Positions 34,656-47,312 of a stretch of DNA of 64,000 bases are shown piece by piece. Position 1 is the first letter of the stretch, and each line of letters opens with the position of its first letter. The notes beneath the pieces were generated by a model. The model had not been told where the DNA came from. It made no database searches and saw nothing but the letters and a program-made list of their open reading frames with translations. Both the position numbers and the translations under genes were made by a program. Source of the DNA: Quatrionicoccus australiensis (GTDB lineage Bacteria > Pseudomonadota > Gammaproteobacteria > Burkholderiales > Rhodocyclaceae); NCBI RefSeq assembly GCF_020510525.1, contig NZ_CP075188.1:3038001-3102000 (forward strand). Direction: 5' to 3'.

Positions 34656-35888
34656 ATGACCCAAACCTCCACCCTGTCTGCTGCCGAGATCATCGCCGGC
34701 CTGCGCGCCACCAACGCCGGGCGCAACCCGGAACTGCTGGCGATGAAATACGCCAGGATGCAGCAAAGCCCGTTCGTCTTCCTGCGCGGCGCCTGCCACT
34801 TGTTCTACGCCGCCCTGCCCGACACGGCGCTGTTCCGCCAGGCACCGCTGACCTGGGCCTGTGGCGATCTGCACTTCGAGAATTTCGGCAGCTACAAGGG
34901 CGACAACCGGCAGGTCTATTTCGACATCAACGACTACGACGAAGGCGCCCTCGCCCCCGCCAGCTGGGATCTCGTCCGGCTGCTGAGCAGCATCCGCTGC
35001 GGCGCCGACGATCTGAAACTCACGCCCGCAGCGGCAAAACAGGTCAGCCGTGACTGCCTCGACGCCTATTGCCGCGCGCTCGGCCGCGGCAAGCCGCGCT
35101 GGGTCGAGCGGGAAACGGCGAGCGGCATGATCAGCGAGCTGTTTGCAAAATTGCAGAACCAGAAGCGGGCCGATTTTCTCGACAAACGCACCACGCTCAA
35201 GGGCAAGCATCGCCAGCTCAAGCTCGACGGCATCAAGGCGCTGCCGGCATCGGCGGCAGAGCGGAAAAAGGTCGAACACTTCATGCAGCAGTTTGCCGCC
35301 ACCCGGAGCACGCCGGAGTTTTTCGAGGTCATCGATGTCGCCCGCCGCATTGCCGGCACCGGCAGCCTCGGCGTCGAACGCTATGTCGTGCTGATCGAAG
35401 GCAAGGGCTCGCCGGACAGCAACTACCTGCTCGACATCAAGGAGGCGCGGCCTTCATCGCTGAGCGCACCGCTCGCCGACCGCGGCATCAAGCAACCGGA
35501 CTGGCCCGATGCAGCCGGCCGGATCGCGACGATCCAGCAGCGCCTGCAGGCGATCGACCACGCCTTCCTGCAGGCCGTGAGTCTGGCCGGACAGGCCTGC
35601 ATCCTGCGCGACCTGCAACCGAGCGAAGACCGGGTTGCCATCACCGCCTGGGGGAAAAAGCTGGAGAACCTGAGTGAAGTCGTGGCCAGCATGGGCGAAA
35701 TACTCGCCTGGGACCAACTGCGGGCCGCCGGACGTTCAGGCTCGGCCAATGCCGATGCCCTGATCGCCTTTGCCGCCCGCGCCGACTGGCAAAACGAAAT
35801 GCTGGCCGCTGCCGAGGAAATGAACCGGCAGAATCAGGCGCAATGGGAAATCTTCGGCAAAGCCCTGACGGATGGCCAACTGGCTTGA
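34656..35888 (+). CDS. DUF2252 family protein
   Basis: 410 residues from the ATG at 34656 (an in-frame ATG at 34623 is possible). The family resembles kinase-like folds: CGDLHFENFGSYKGDNRQVYFDINDYDEG (around 65-95) looks like a catalytic loop and metal-binding Asp, and the later LLDIKEARPS and CILRDLQPSEDRV are conserved. Soluble and single-domain. Function unknown; phosphotransfer on a small molecule or protein is a guess from the fold. It follows LysR by 67 bp and may share its transcript. Confidence 0.87.
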   Translation: MTQTSTLSAAEIIAGLRATNAGRNPELLAMKYARMQQSPFVFLRGACHLFYAALPDTALFRQAPLTWACGDLHFENFGSYKGDNRQVYFDINDYDEGALAPASWDLVRLLSSIRCGADDLKLTPAAAKQVSRDCLDAYCRALGRGKPRWVERETASGMISELFAKLQNQKRADFLDKRTTLKGKHRQLKLDGIKALPASAAERKKVEHFMQQFAATRSTPEFFEVIDVARRIAGTGSLGVERYVVLIEGKGSPDSNYLLDIKEARPSSLSAPLADRGIKQPDWPDAAGRIATIQQRLQAIDHAFLQAVSLAGQACILRDLQPSEDRVAITAWGKKLENLSEVVASMGEILAWDQLRAAGRSGSANADALIAFAARADWQNEMLAAAEEMNRQNQAQWEIFGKALTDGQLA

Positions 35889-35993
35889 TGGACACGACTC
35901 TGGCCGCTTAAAATGCGGCGCCGCATGACGCAACCATGCCTCCGGCCGTGCCTTCTGTACTCGCCAGGCACTACGATGGATACGCTATAGAAC

Positions 35994-36953
35994 ATGAACG
36001 ATCTCCAGAACATGGCCGAGCTCGACAACGACGAAGAGACGCCGGAACGCGAGCGGGCCAGCAAGCGCTCGACCTGGATCAGCGTCGTCGTCAATGTCTT
36101 TCTGACCCTGAGCCAGGTCATTGCCGGTTTCATTTCCGGTTCACAAGGCCTGATCGCCGACGGTATCCACTCGCTGTCCGACCTGGTCGCCGATTTCGTC
36201 GTGCTGCTCGCCATCCACCACAGCAAGAAGGAAGCCGACGACGACCACCATTACGGTCACCAGCGCTATGAAAATGCCGCTTCGCTGGTCCTCGGCAGCC
36301 TGCTCCTGGCGGTCGGCGGCGGCATGATCTGGGCCGCGGCGCACAAGCTGCAGACCCCGGAAAGCATCCCGACCGTGCATGTCATCGCCTTGTGGGTTGC
36401 GCTTGGCGCCCTGCTTGCCAAGGAACTGCTCTTTCGCTACATGCTGGCGGTGGCCGAGCGCGTGCGTTCCAGCATGCTCGTCGCCAATGCCTGGCATGCG
36501 CGCTCCGATGCCGCTTCGTCGCTGGTCGTCGCGCTCGGCATCGGCGGCAACCTGCTCGGTTTCCCACTGCTCGACCCGATTGCCGCACTGATCGTCGGCT
36601 TCATGGTCGCGCGCATGGGCTGGACTTTCACCTGGAACGCCCTGCACGACCTGACCGACCGCGCCGCCACCGAGGAACAGGTGGCCGGCATCGCTGCCGA
36701 AATCCTCGCCACGCCCGGCGTTCTCGGCCTGCACGACCTGAAGACGCGCAAGACGGGCGACATGATCCTGGCCGACGTACATCTCGAAATCGACGGCCAG
36801 CTGACCGTCACCGAAGGCCACGACATCGCTCATCGGGCCCGCCTCAATGTGATGGCGCGGCATCCGGTGCTCTACCTGATGACGCACGTCGACCCGGCTC
36901 CGGGAACGGCAAAAAACAGCGAATTTGAAGCGTCGACCGCTAGCCGGGCCTGA
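35994..36953 (+). CDS. Cation diffusion facilitator (CDF) family transporter
   Basis: 319 residues. Six membrane segments between about residues 28 and 225, and a C-terminal cytoplasmic metal-sensing domain (TRKTGDMILADVHLEIDGQLTVTEGHDIAHR). Transport-site residues are in DGIHSLSD (helix 2) and HARSDAASS (helix 5), an H/D pattern common for Zn/Co/Fe exporters. A His-rich loop DDDHHYGHQRYEN follows helix 2. The last residues (EASTASRA) are encoded by an AGCGGTCGAC copy and look dispensable. Convergent with the TonB receptor gene, 8 bp apart. Confidence 0.94.
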   Translation: MNDLQNMAELDNDEETPERERASKRSTWISVVVNVFLTLSQVIAGFISGSQGLIADGIHSLSDLVADFVVLLAIHHSKKEADDDHHYGHQRYENAASLVLGSLLLAVGGGMIWAAAHKLQTPESIPTVHVIALWVALGALLAKELLFRYMLAVAERVRSSMLVANAWHARSDAASSLVVALGIGGNLLGFPLLDPIAALIVGFMVARMGWTFTWNALHDLTDRAATEEQVAGIAAEILATPGVLGLHDLKTRKTGDMILADVHLEIDGQLTVTEGHDIAHRARLNVMARHPVLYLMTHVDPAPGTAKNSEFEASTASRA

Positions 36954-36961
36954 GCGCCCGC

Positions 36962-38962
36962 TTAAAAGCGGACAGTCAATTTCAGCCGGAAACTGCGTCC
37001 CAGTTGCGGCATGCGGTCGCGCTCGCCGGCCAGCGTCGTTTCCAGCGCCACCGGATCGGCGTAGCGGTGATCGAACAGGTTGTAGATGCCGAGCGAGGCA
37101 TCCCAGGCCTGGCCGAGCGGGCGATAACTCAGGTTGAGATTGGCGATGCCGTACGCAGGCACCCAGCTATCGTCCTTGCCGGTTCGCCGGCGACTGAGCA
37201 TCTGCCCTTCCAGACCGGCCAGCCAGCCGCTCGCACCCAGAGGCAGCGCCAGATTGGCATGCAGGACATGGCGCGGCACATTTTCCAGGGCGCCGTCGCT
37301 CAAGCGCATCTGCTGCAAGGTGTAGCCGGCCCGCAACTGGGCATTGCCCGGCCAGCGCTGCTGGAACTCCAGTTCCAGGCCGCGCCCGTCGATCGCGGGG
37401 TAATTGACATACTGCCCGCTGCTCGCGGCAATACCGACCAGATCCTGGACGCGGAAAAAATACAGCGAACTGCTGAACCGGCTGTGCGGGCCCAGCCGCT
37501 GATCCCACGAGAACTCCAGGGAACGCATGCGTTCCGGTTGCAATTCGGGATTGCCAACGGCAAAGGTCGCCGGCCGGTAATACTTCTGGTACACGGTCGG
37601 GTCGCTGAAAGCCGTGGCGTAAAGCATCTTGAAAATGCCGCCGCGTTCGTTCTGATGTACCAGCCCGAGGCGCGGACTCCAGTGCGCGGCGGTCGTCGAG
37701 GACTTGTCGAGGCGCGTGCCGAGGGTCAGATAGGTCGCCGCACCGACGAGTATTTCGTCCTGCAGATAAAGGCTGCCCTGCTCGCTCTGGCGGCGATCAT
37801 TCAGGCAGGCTTGCGTACCGACGCCAAAACAGCCGTAGCCCTGATCGTCGTTGATCTGATCCTGCCGCACGTTCGCCTTGTACTCGATCCCGGCAATCCA
37901 GCGATGCCCTTGCCAGGCGGTACTCAGCAAGCGGCTTTCCCAGCCCCACCACTGGCCGGTAGCACGATCGCGGTTGAGCACCCGCGGCGGATAGTCGTAA
38001 GGGAAATCGCCCTTGTATTCGTACTGCCCGGCGTAGAGACGCGCATGCAGGGAGGTCGCGCGGCTGATCTGCCAGTCCTTGCCGACTTCGGCCAGCGTGT
38101 AGTTGTCGGCTTCCCGGTGAGCGCCATCATTGAACAGGGTTTCGAAGGAGCCGGTCGGTACCGAGCGGTCACGTACCGAGTGAATCAGCGTTGCCCGCCA
38201 GTCCTCGCTGCGGTAGCGCAAGAAAAACTTGCCGGAATTTTCACCGCCCACCCCGCGCAGCGTCGCGTCATAGCCCGCCGCGGCATTTTCGGGCAAATCC
38301 AGAGGTCGACCGCTGACACTGCTCCCGGTATAGGAGAGCAGGAAATCACCGCCCGATTCGCTGCGTTTTCCCCAGCTGATCCGTCCTTCGCCAGCCCGGC
38401 CGCTGCCGGCACTGGCTGACACTTCCATTCCCTGCAGGCTGCTGCCGGCCCGGGTGACGACATTGATCACGCCCAGCGCCGAGTCGCCACCATAAACCGA
38501 GGCACTCGGCCCGCGGATGACATCGATTTGTTCGATCAAATCGATGTCGACCGGAAAGGCACTATCCACACTGGCACTGCCGTAGATATTTTCATTGACG
38601 GCAATGCCATCGACCAGCAACTGCATCCGGTTACGGTAATCACCAGGTGCCGCAATGCCACGCACGCCAACGTAGGCATAGGTGTGATCATTGCTCACGG
38701 TGTAGCCGTTCAGGCTGCGCAAGGCATCGGCCAGGGTGCGCCAGCCAAAGGCACGAATATCGGCACGCGTCAGCGTGGAAACCGCAGAAGGCGTGAATTC
38801 GGCGCTAACGGCAAATTTCGGAGTCTGGATGACTGGCATCTGCAGCAGTTCCTCGAACGGCAAGTCGACCAGATCCTCAGACTGCGCCCAGGCCGGCCCG
38901 CCCCCGCCCAGTAATGCAAGGATGCAGGCCGAAGGCAGCAAGCGACGATGTTTCAGCTGCAA
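36962..38962 (-). CDS. TonB-dependent outer membrane receptor (second of the unit)
   Basis: 666 residues from a TTG at 38962, chosen because AGGAACGG precedes it and a signal peptide follows (about 24 residues, ending AWAQ). Plug domain about 30-160 ([53 protein letters not shown]) and a 22-strand barrel ending in aromatic LKLTVRF. Ligand unknown. The start overlaps the kinase stop by 10 bp, so receptor and kinase are translationally coupled. A GTCGACCGCT copy is at 38305. Confidence 0.9.
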   Translation of the reverse strand: MQLKHRRLLPSACILALLGGGGPAWAQSEDLVDLPFEELLQMPVIQTPKFAVSAEFTPSAVSTLTRADIRAFGWRTLADALRSLNGYTVSNDHTYAYVGVRGIAAPGDYRNRMQLLVDGIAVNENIYGSASVDSAFPVDIDLIEQIDVIRGPSASVYGGDSALGVINVVTRAGSSLQGMEVSASAGSGRAGEGRISWGKRSESGGDFLLSYTGSSVSGRPLDLPENAAAGYDATLRGVGGENSGKFFLRYRSEDWRATLIHSVRDRSVPTGSFETLFNDGAHREADNYTLAEVGKDWQISRATSLHARLYAGQYEYKGDFPYDYPPRVLNRDRATGQWWGWESRLLSTAWQGHRWIAGIEYKANVRQDQINDDQGYGCFGVGTQACLNDRRQSEQGSLYLQDEILVGAATYLTLGTRLDKSSTTAAHWSPRLGLVHQNERGGIFKMLYATAFSDPTVYQKYYRPATFAVGNPELQPERMRSLEFSWDQRLGPHSRFSSSLYFFRVQDLVGIAASSGQYVNYPAIDGRGLELEFQQRWPGNAQLRAGYTLQQMRLSDGALENVPRHVLHANLALPLGASGWLAGLEGQMLSRRRTGKDDSWVPAYGIANLNLSYRPLGQAWDASLGIYNLFDHRYADPVALETTLAGERDRMPQLGRSFRLKLTVRF

Positions 38963-40944
38963 ACGGCCGTTCCTTCCATCCCGGCCTTTTCCTGCCGCCC
39001 GACACGCAACCATTTGAGCAGCGTGGCATAAAGCACCGCAGGATCAACCGGCTTGGCAACGAAGTCATTCATGCCGGCATCCATGCACACCGCCTGATCC
39101 TCAAGGAAGGCGTTGGCGGTCATCGCGATGATCGGCAGCGTGGCGCAACCTGGCAGGCCGCGAATCCGGCGGGTTGCGGCAACGCCATCCATTTCCGGCA
39201 TCATCATGTCCATCAGGATCAGATCGTAGGTACCGGCCTTGACCATTTCGACCGCCTGCACACCGTCTTCGGCCACGTCGACAGCAAAGCCGATTGGCTG
39301 CTGCAGCAACTCAAGCGCCACTTCCTGATTCACCCAGTCATCTTCGGCCAGCAAGATGCGGGCATCGGCAAACTCGCTGCGCAGCAGTTGCTCGGCATCC
39401 GCGCCAGCCACAGGCGGCAAGCTCGTCTCGCGCGGCAGATCGGGCAGCACCGGCAGGCGAATCGCAAACGAGAAGACGCTGCCGACCCCCGGCGTACTCG
39501 TCACCAGCACCGTCCCGCCCATCAATTGCACCAGACGCTGACAAATTGGCAAACCGAGGCCGGTGCCACCAAACTTTCGCGTCATCGAGCCATCGGCTTG
39601 CTCGAAGGGATTGAAAATCTTCTGCAGCGCCTCCGGTTGTATGCCTATCCCGGTATCGCGCACGGAAAAACCGACCAGAACCTCGCCGGCAAACTCTTCC
39701 TGAAGGCGGATCGAGAGCACGATACTGCCACGCTCGGTAAACTTGATCGCATTGCTGACCAAATTGAGCAATATCTGCTGCAGACGCAGGGGGTCGCCCA
39801 GCAACTGGCGCCTCGCCAGACGCGGATCGACATCGTGGGTGAGTTGTAGCGCCGCAGCTTCCGCCTTCGAAACGATAAGACTGTCGAGATTGGACAGCAA
39901 CGCTTCGATCGAGAATGGTGTCCGCTCAATGACCATCCGTTCGGCATCGATTTTCGACAAGTCGAGAATGTCGTTGAGCAGACTCAGCAAATGATTGGCC
40001 GCATTGGAAATCTTGCCCAGCTTGTCGAGTTGTCCGGCATCCTGATTACTGCGACCGAGCATGTAGGACAGGCCGATGATCGCATTCATCGGCGTACGCA
40101 ATTCGTGACTCATGTTGGCGAGGAAGGTGCTCTTGGCACGATTGGCCGCTTCGGCCCCCTCCTTGGCCACGGATAGGGCCAGGGTGCGTTGCTGGACAGT
40201 CTCCTCGAGATGTTCGCGGTACTTGGCCAACTCCTCATGCCGATCGGCAATTTCGCCCAGCATGGTGTTGAAGGCATCGGCCAGCTGACCGATTTCGTCA
40301 TCCGAGTACTTGTCTGCCCGCTTCGAGTAATCCTTGGATTCGGCAACCCGTCGCGCCGTTTCGGTCAACGAACCGAGCGCCGCCAGCAAGGAAACCTGCA
40401 TGCGTTTGGCAATCAGGAAGGCGACGGCAAAGGCGGCGAACAAGCCGACCAGGAAGAGCAATGCACTCCAGCCGATTTCCTGCCAGACCCTGCCCAGACT
40501 AGCGGTCAACGCGACCGAACCGATGATGCCGTCGCGCGTACGGATCGGCACGACCACGGTGATTGACGAAAAATCGCGGTATGCCGTCGGCTCCTCATGA
40601 ATCCGTTCGCCCAGCCTGACCTGCTCGATTGCCTGACCACCATTGCGATCGAAGGAATAGCTGAACGTGTCACGCAATCCCAGCAGGCGGGCCGCCTGGA
40701 TATCCGGGTGCTGCTGCAGCGAGCTGAACAGGCGCTCGGCACCACGCATGTCCTGAAACTCGACAACTGCCGATGCGTTGAAGGCAATCACTTCTGCCAT
40801 CGAAAACAGCTCGTCCTGCTTGCTTTCCCGCCGCTGCTCGACCTCCAGCCCGATCGACATCAGGAAGGTCAACAGCAGCCCCACCCCGACCGAAGTCGCG
40901 ATAATCAGTGCCAGACGATGGCGGATGGTCTTGATCTGCATCAT
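38953..40944 (-). CDS. Hybrid histidine kinase with CHASE8-like periplasmic sensor
   Basis: 663 residues. Membrane helices at about 11-32 and 155-178 flank a small periplasmic domain resembling the CHASE8 sensor of YfiN ([35 protein letters not shown]). Then HAMP, HisKA with the phospho-histidine in [15 protein letters not shown] (about 278), HATPase_c ([22 protein letters not shown]), and a C-terminal receiver (ILLAEDDW; phospho-Asp in [13 protein letters not shown]). The start overlaps the yfiR-like stop by four bases (ATGA). Input from a YfiR-like protein is inferred from this pairing. Confidence 0.94.
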   Translation of the reverse strand: MMQIKTIRHRLALIIATSVGVGLLLTFLMSIGLEVEQRRESKQDELFSMAEVIAFNASAVVEFQDMRGAERLFSSLQQHPDIQAARLLGLRDTFSYSFDRNGGQAIEQVRLGERIHEEPTAYRDFSSITVVVPIRTRDGIIGSVALTASLGRVWQEIGWSALLFLVGLFAAFAVAFLIAKRMQVSLLAALGSLTETARRVAESKDYSKRADKYSDDEIGQLADAFNTMLGEIADRHEELAKYREHLEETVQQRTLALSVAKEGAEAANRAKSTFLANMSHELRTPMNAIIGLSYMLGRSNQDAGQLDKLGKISNAANHLLSLLNDILDLSKIDAERMVIERTPFSIEALLSNLDSLIVSKAEAAALQLTHDVDPRLARRQLLGDPLRLQQILLNLVSNAIKFTERGSIVLSIRLQEEFAGEVLVGFSVRDTGIGIQPEALQKIFNPFEQADGSMTRKFGGTGLGLPICQRLVQLMGGTVLVTSTPGVGSVFSFAIRLPVLPDLPRETSLPPVAGADAEQLLRSEFADARILLAEDDWVNQEVALELLQQPIGFAVDVAEDGVQAVEMVKAGTYDLILMDMMMPEMDGVAATRRIRGLPGCATLPIIAMTANAFLEDQAVCMDAGMNDFVAKPVDPAVLYATLLKWLRVGRQEKAGMEGTAVCS

Positions 40945-41483
40945 TTCGTCGCTCCGACCACTACCCGGGCCAAGCGCATCAATTGCGAACTGGGCTTCAG
41001 GCCGGCTGCACCGACGGCCACCACATTGATATCGAACTGCAAGCGTCCCTCGGCCCTGACCAGGGCGATGGCGCCACCATGACGTGTAAATATCTCGGCA
41101 TCGCTGACTGTCAGTACCGGCAAGCGCTCAACCCAGCGCAGGACGGCACCGTAGCGCGCCTCTTCGCTATCGGGAATGAACAACAGCTGACAATCGCCCA
41201 TCTGGTCCGGCCCGGTAACCCGCCGTATGCGCAACTCGCGTCCGGCAATGCTGCGCGCCTCGTAAGGCGCCAGATAGCCACCGAGGGTATCACGGCCGAA
41301 CAGGCAGATCGTTGCCGTCGGAGTCGCTTCCGGCCAATCGACATACTTCAGGAAATTGACCAGATAGGCCGCCTTTAGCTGGCTCTCGTTGTTGGCCTGG
41401 GCGCAAGCATGGCTCCACGGCTGCAAGGCCAGGAGAAGCGGTAGCAACAGACGCCAGGAAAGAGAATGCCAACGGGCTGCCAT
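40941..41483 (-). CDS. YfiR family periplasmic protein
   Basis: 180 residues with a signal peptide ([17 protein letters not shown]). The YfiR/DUF4154 core is clear: [59 protein letters not shown] and [26 protein letters not shown]. In Pseudomonas, YfiR is a periplasmic inhibitor of the CHASE8 diguanylate cyclase YfiN. Here the coupled downstream gene is a CHASE8-like histidine kinase. It sits 8 bp after the upstream receptor gene. Confidence 0.93.
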   Translation of the reverse strand: MAARWHSLSWRLLLPLLLALQPWSHACAQANNESQLKAAYLVNFLKYVDWPEATPTATICLFGRDTLGGYLAPYEARSIAGRELRIRRVTGPDQMGDCQLLFIPDSEEARYGAVLRWVERLPVLTVSDAEIFTRHGGAIALVRAEGRLQFDINVVAVGAAGLKPSSQLMRLARVVVGATK

Positions 41484-41491
41484 ATGTCCGG

Positions 41492-43510
41492 TCAGAACTT
41501 CCAGCGAGTGGAAAGAAATACCGAGGGACCGACCTTGACCGGCACCGAAGCGACATAGTCGGAGACATATTCAATGCGACTGGGGCCGATCAGATTGCGG
41601 CCGCTCAGCACCAGCTCAAGATCCTTGCCAATTTTCTGGGCATAACGCAAATCGAGCGTCAAATAGCCCGAAACCTTAGTCAGGTCGGTATAGGGCGCAT
41701 TGATCCGCTGGTAACCACCGGAGGCACGCAACCAGGCATCAAATTGCCGGTCCGGCGCAATATTCCACTGCGAGCGAAGCGAGCCATGATGATGCGGCGT
41801 GCTCTGTTCGGTATGCTTGCTATCGGCCTGAACGGCTGCATCGGCGGCTTCATCCATCTGGATCCGCGTCCATGCATAGGACAACTGCAGACGCCAGACC
41901 GGCAATACCTGCCAGTCGGCACTCAGTTCGGCGCCACTAACCCAGCCGGCCGAGCAGTTGCAGATATTGACGTTCTGAATGACGGTCGGAAAGCCGCTGG
42001 CATCAACCGCCCCCAGCGTAGACGAAATACGGTCACTGTAACGGTAGCGGTAAACCGAGGCATCGACATTGAAACCGGACGACAACTGGGTGCGATAGCC
42101 CAGTTCAAGACCTTCCATCTTTTCCGCCCGGAGCGTCCGTGTATCGGGAATGACGCGGGTAAACACAGAGGGCATCCCGGGCTGGAAATTGGTCAGCATC
42201 GTGACATTGTTTTCACCCTGCGACGGCATGCGCGGCGCCCGCGCATATTTGGCCCACAGTGTATCAACCCGTGACGGCGTCCAGATCAGCGTCGCACTGG
42301 GCGCGAAAGTACTGCCCCCGATGTTGGTATTGTCCCAGCGCACGCCAAGCCCCAGCTGGAGTTTTTCGGGAATCAGCGTCCAGTCATCCTGAACGAAGAT
42401 CCCGCTGGTACGCTGCGCGACATCGTAATTGCGCAGGGAAATCAGGCTGCCTGGCGTCTGTGCGCTGCTCGACGACGTGCGGTGACTAATGCCCCAGAGC
42501 AGGTCATGGGCAGCAAAGGTATAACGCCCCTGATAATCGAGATCATAGGTTTTGCGCTCTTCGCGGAAATACTTTTCGAGCTCGATTGACGACGAGTTCA
42601 GCGAAAGCTGCAGCGACGACTCGATACCTGCCGCGGTCAGCCAGCGGTAGCGACCGGCCAGAACCTGACTGGCATCGGATTGCCGACTGTTTTCGGCAAG
42701 CACGCCGCCCGGCAGAGCCGGCACCCGGATCAGATCGCCCAGCACGGAACGCGTCGCATTGAACCACACTGCCAGATCGCTGCCACCACCCAGCCGGTGG
42801 TCGAGACGCATGTCGAGGAGACTGCTCTCCTGGTGATCCTCACTGTCAGCCCCCGTCGCAAACTGCTTCGAAGGCTCGGCATGACGCCCCTGAACGGAAG
42901 CCCGCCAGGTCGTGTTTTCATCAAGCACGCCGCCATAGCGACCATACAGACCGAGCTTGCCCTGGGTTCCTATGGTCGTTTCGACAAAGCCACCGGACTG
43001 CTGTGCCGAGTGCTTGCTGATGATGTTGATCACGCCATTGACCGCGTTGACGCCCCAGATCGCTGCGCCGGGACCGCGAATGACTTCGATACGCTCGATA
43101 TCGTTGAGCGCGATGACATCGTGCTCCCACATCACCCCGGAAAAGGTCTGGTGATAGATGCTGCGGCCATCGACCAACACCTGCAGCTTGTTGGCAAAAC
43201 GGCCGTTGAAGCCGCGCGCCGTCACCGCATAGCGGCCATTGTCGATCTGCGCCACCTCGATACCGGGCACCATGCGCAAGACGTCGGGCAATGCGAGCGC
43301 ACCGGAACGGGCAACATCATCCGACGAGATGACAAAAGCGGCAGCCGGCACACTGGCCAGGTTCTGCGTCTTGCGCGCAACCGAGGTGATCTCGGTTTTG
43401 GTCAGGTCTTCGAGACTGAGTTCCTCGACCACATCAGCGCACCACCCCTGTGTCGCGCCCCCGATCTGGAATGCCACCAGCAGCGCGGCATGCTTGAATA
43501 TTTTGTTCAT
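41492..43510 (-). CDS. TonB-dependent outer membrane receptor (first of the unit)
   Basis: 672 residues from the ATG at 43510, with a signal peptide (MNKIFKHAALLVAFQIGG...WCA). The mature start LSLEDLTKTEITSVARK is a typical receptor N-terminus found in YfiR-linked receptors. Plug about 50-165 (ALPDVLRMVPGIEVAQIDNG, LVDGRSIYHQTF, IEVIRGPGAAIWGVNAVNG); the barrel ends FLSTRWKF with the terminal Phe. First gene of the receptor-yfiR-kinase-receptor unit; promoter within 43511-43655. The ligand cannot be told. Confidence 0.92.
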   Translation of the reverse strand: MNKIFKHAALLVAFQIGGATQGWCADVVEELSLEDLTKTEITSVARKTQNLASVPAAAFVISSDDVARSGALALPDVLRMVPGIEVAQIDNGRYAVTARGFNGRFANKLQVLVDGRSIYHQTFSGVMWEHDVIALNDIERIEVIRGPGAAIWGVNAVNGVINIISKHSAQQSGGFVETTIGTQGKLGLYGRYGGVLDENTTWRASVQGRHAEPSKQFATGADSEDHQESSLLDMRLDHRLGGGSDLAVWFNATRSVLGDLIRVPALPGGVLAENSRQSDASQVLAGRYRWLTAAGIESSLQLSLNSSSIELEKYFREERKTYDLDYQGRYTFAAHDLLWGISHRTSSSSAQTPGSLISLRNYDVAQRTSGIFVQDDWTLIPEKLQLGLGVRWDNTNIGGSTFAPSATLIWTPSRVDTLWAKYARAPRMPSQGENNVTMLTNFQPGMPSVFTRVIPDTRTLRAEKMEGLELGYRTQLSSGFNVDASVYRYRYSDRISSTLGAVDASGFPTVIQNVNICNCSAGWVSGAELSADWQVLPVWRLQLSYAWTRIQMDEAADAAVQADSKHTEQSTPHHHGSLRSQWNIAPDRQFDAWLRASGGYQRINAPYTDLTKVSGYLTLDLRYAQKIGKDLELVLSGRNLIGPSRIEYVSDYVASVPVKVGPSVFLSTRWKF

Positions 43511-43655
43511 CGCTGTTCCATGCGGAGCGAAGACCAACTCCGAGAAATACCGCTTTTTATGTACTGCCGATATTGCGACGGGCAATGCAATTGCGCAAGT
43601 AAAAATATGAAAAAGGTCATAACCAGGGCTTCCCATGTTGCCTTCTTTGCAATAG

Positions 43656-43686
43656 AAAAGGCCGCCGGAATATCCGGCGGCCTTTT
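43656..43686 (-). terminator. Rho-independent terminator after htpG
   Basis: AAAAGGCCGCCGGA-ATA-TCCGGCGGCCTTTT is a 14-bp stem with a 3-base loop, 60 bp beyond the htpG stop on the minus strand. It should also keep htpG transcription out of the receptor operon. Confidence 0.9.
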
Positions 43687-43746
43687 CTGCCCTGAACGGG
43701 CGTTGACCGTACAGCGCGGCCCTGGCGGACCGTCGCCGCGCGCCCC

Positions 43747-45657
<1,911 letters not shown>

Positions 45658-45759
45658 GCTTGAACTCCCAATCAAACCAAATAGGTCAGCGGGAGATGGG
45701 GGCTGCTAGAGGGAATTCAAGAGGCCGGCGAAAAAACGCCGAAAACGGGCGTCGACCGC

Positions 45760-46260
45760 TCAGCGCATGTCTTGCGCGGCGCGCAGGGCATCGGCTTCGA
45801 GCACCATGGTATCGGTGCCGACACAGCGCAGCATTTCGATTTCCTCGACCACCGGATGCTCGGCACTGTGGCCGGCCGGTGCGGCACGCAGACCGGCGCG
45901 CTGCGCCACCCATTGCGCCAGGATGATTTCCTGCTCGCTCAGACCGCATTCCATGCCGGCCGGCAATTCGGCGCCGAGTTCGAGCAGGGTGCGCACGACT
46001 TCCGTGCGCTTGCCGCGGATCGCCATGTTGAGCGGCGAAGTCGGCAGGGCGTTGTCGTCCAGATTGACCTTGGCGCCACGCGCGACGAGCTCGCGCACGA
46101 TCTCGGGCAAGCCCATGAAACAGGCAATCCCCATCGGCAAGCCGGGATCGCCCTGGCCGTCATGCAGTTCGACGCCGGCCCCGGCATCAAGCGCGGCCTT
46201 GACCTTGCTCAGCCGGCCGGTACGAATTGCCGCAATCAGTGTAAGTTGCCCGCTCATCAA
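45760..46260 (-). CDS. Ankyrin repeat protein
   Basis: 166 residues (start MMSGQL at 46260; the second ATG is equally possible). About three ankyrin repeats at residues 6-105: LIAAIRTGRLSKVKAALDAGAGVELHD, LPEIVRELVARGAKVNLDD and SPLNMAIRGKRTEVVRTLLELGAEL. The C-terminal 60 residues are helical, without repeats. Cytoplasmic; likely a protein-binding module with unknown partner. Its last codons and the stop overlap the GTCGACCGCT word at 45751. Confidence 0.88.
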   Translation of the reverse strand: MMSGQLTLIAAIRTGRLSKVKAALDAGAGVELHDGQGDPGLPMGIACFMGLPEIVRELVARGAKVNLDDNALPTSPLNMAIRGKRTEVVRTLLELGAELPAGMECGLSEQEIILAQWVAQRAGLRAAPAGHSAEHPVVEEIEMLRCVGTDTMVLEADALRAAQDMR

Positions 46261-46374
46261 ATGCCCTGTACTGGAAAAATCTTCACTGCCGCCGATTGTA
46301 AACCTGCTGCCGGCGGTGCTGCGTCAGATCGACGTAAAGTCCTGTGAAGGAATGTAGCCTGTACGACCAGGCAA

Positions 46375-46935
46375 TCAGGTGATGGTTTCATAAACCACTT
46401 CGATGATATCGAGTTCCCGCACCCCGAGCGGACTCTGGAAACGCACGCTGTCGCCCTCACGCGCCTTGATCAGCGCCCGCGCCAGCGGCGAAATCCAGCT
46501 GATGCGCCCCTTGGCAACATCCATCTCGTCCACACCGACAATGGTGTAGGTATTCTCGACACCGTCAGCATCGGCCACGGTAACCCGCGCCCCGAAGAAA
46601 ATCTGGTCGTTGTCGCCCTGGCGCAAGGGATCGACAACTTCCGCATTTTCCAGGCGCTTGGTCAGGAAGCGGATGCGCCGGTCGATCTCGCGCAGGCGCC
46701 GCTTGCCGTAGATATAGTCGCCATTTTCCGAACGATCACCGTTCGATGCTGCCCAGGCGACAACTTCGACGACATGCGGCCGCTCGCGCTTGACCAGGTG
46801 TTCCAGCTCATCCTTCTGGCGCTGATGCCCGGCCGGCGAAATGTAGTTGCGCGTCCCGGCCGGCAGTTTCAGCGAAGGGGAAAGCCCTTCCTCGTCATCA
46901 TCGCCATCGCTTTCCCGGACAAACGCCTTGTTCAT
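46375..46935 (-). CDS. greB: Transcription elongation factor GreB
   Basis: 186 residues from the ATG at 46935. An acidic N-terminal extension (ESDGDDDEEGLSPS) precedes the coiled-coil (HQRQKDELEHLVKRERPHVVEVV) with the acidic tip and SENGDYIYGKRRLREIDRRIRFL, which is the GreB signature, and a C-terminal FKBP-like domain (VGVDEMDVAKGRISWISPLARAL). It stimulates transcript cleavage by backtracked RNA polymerase. Its ATG shares a base with the stop of the unknown upstream gene (TGATG). Confidence 0.95.
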   Translation of the reverse strand: MNKAFVRESDGDDDEEGLSPSLKLPAGTRNYISPAGHQRQKDELEHLVKRERPHVVEVVAWAASNGDRSENGDYIYGKRRLREIDRRIRFLTKRLENAEVVDPLRQGDNDQIFFGARVTVADADGVENTYTIVGVDEMDVAKGRISWISPLARALIKAREGDSVRFQSPLGVRELDIIEVVYETIT

Positions 46936-47243
46936 CAATAACCGATGCTGTAATGCTCGACGTCGACGCGGATCAGGTCGCGCCCGAGGATGGCGGCGGT
47001 GTAGCGGACAAACTGCTCGGCCCAGGTGCCACGATCGCGGAAACGTCCTTCGCCGGCATACTTGGCGACGCTGAGAATGCGGTCCACAGCGAGGATCTTG
47101 CCGGTCGGCGTTGCCACGTCACATTCGAGCACCGTGAACTCGTGATCGAACCATTTGCGCGCGTCATCCGCCGCTGCCACACCATTGACCTTGAAATCGT
47201 ACTGATTGTCCTTGCCGAACGAAACGATGACCAGTTGTTGCAT
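46935..47243 (-). CDS. Hypothetical protein, 102 aa, coupled to greB
   Basis: I do not recognise this family. 102 residues, soluble, with no signal; it reads MQQLVIVSFGKDNQYDFKVN, then WFDHEFTVLECDVATPTGKILAVDRIL, and ends with an LGRDLIRVDVEHYSIGY beta-strand-rich tail. A strong ribosome binding site (GAGAGGA) precedes the ATG and it overlaps greB by one base, so it is a real gene likely co-expressed with greB. A role near transcription is only a guess from the linkage. Confidence 0.75.
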   Translation of the reverse strand: MQQLVIVSFGKDNQYDFKVNGVAAADDARKWFDHEFTVLECDVATPTGKILAVDRILSVAKYAGEGRFRDRGTWAEQFVRYTAAILGRDLIRVDVEHYSIGY

Positions 47244-47312
47244 TCCTCTCTCCTCTTGTGTGTTCTTCAGGTTATTCTAGCAAAACATAGTATGCCGTCA
47301 GGAGACATCCGC

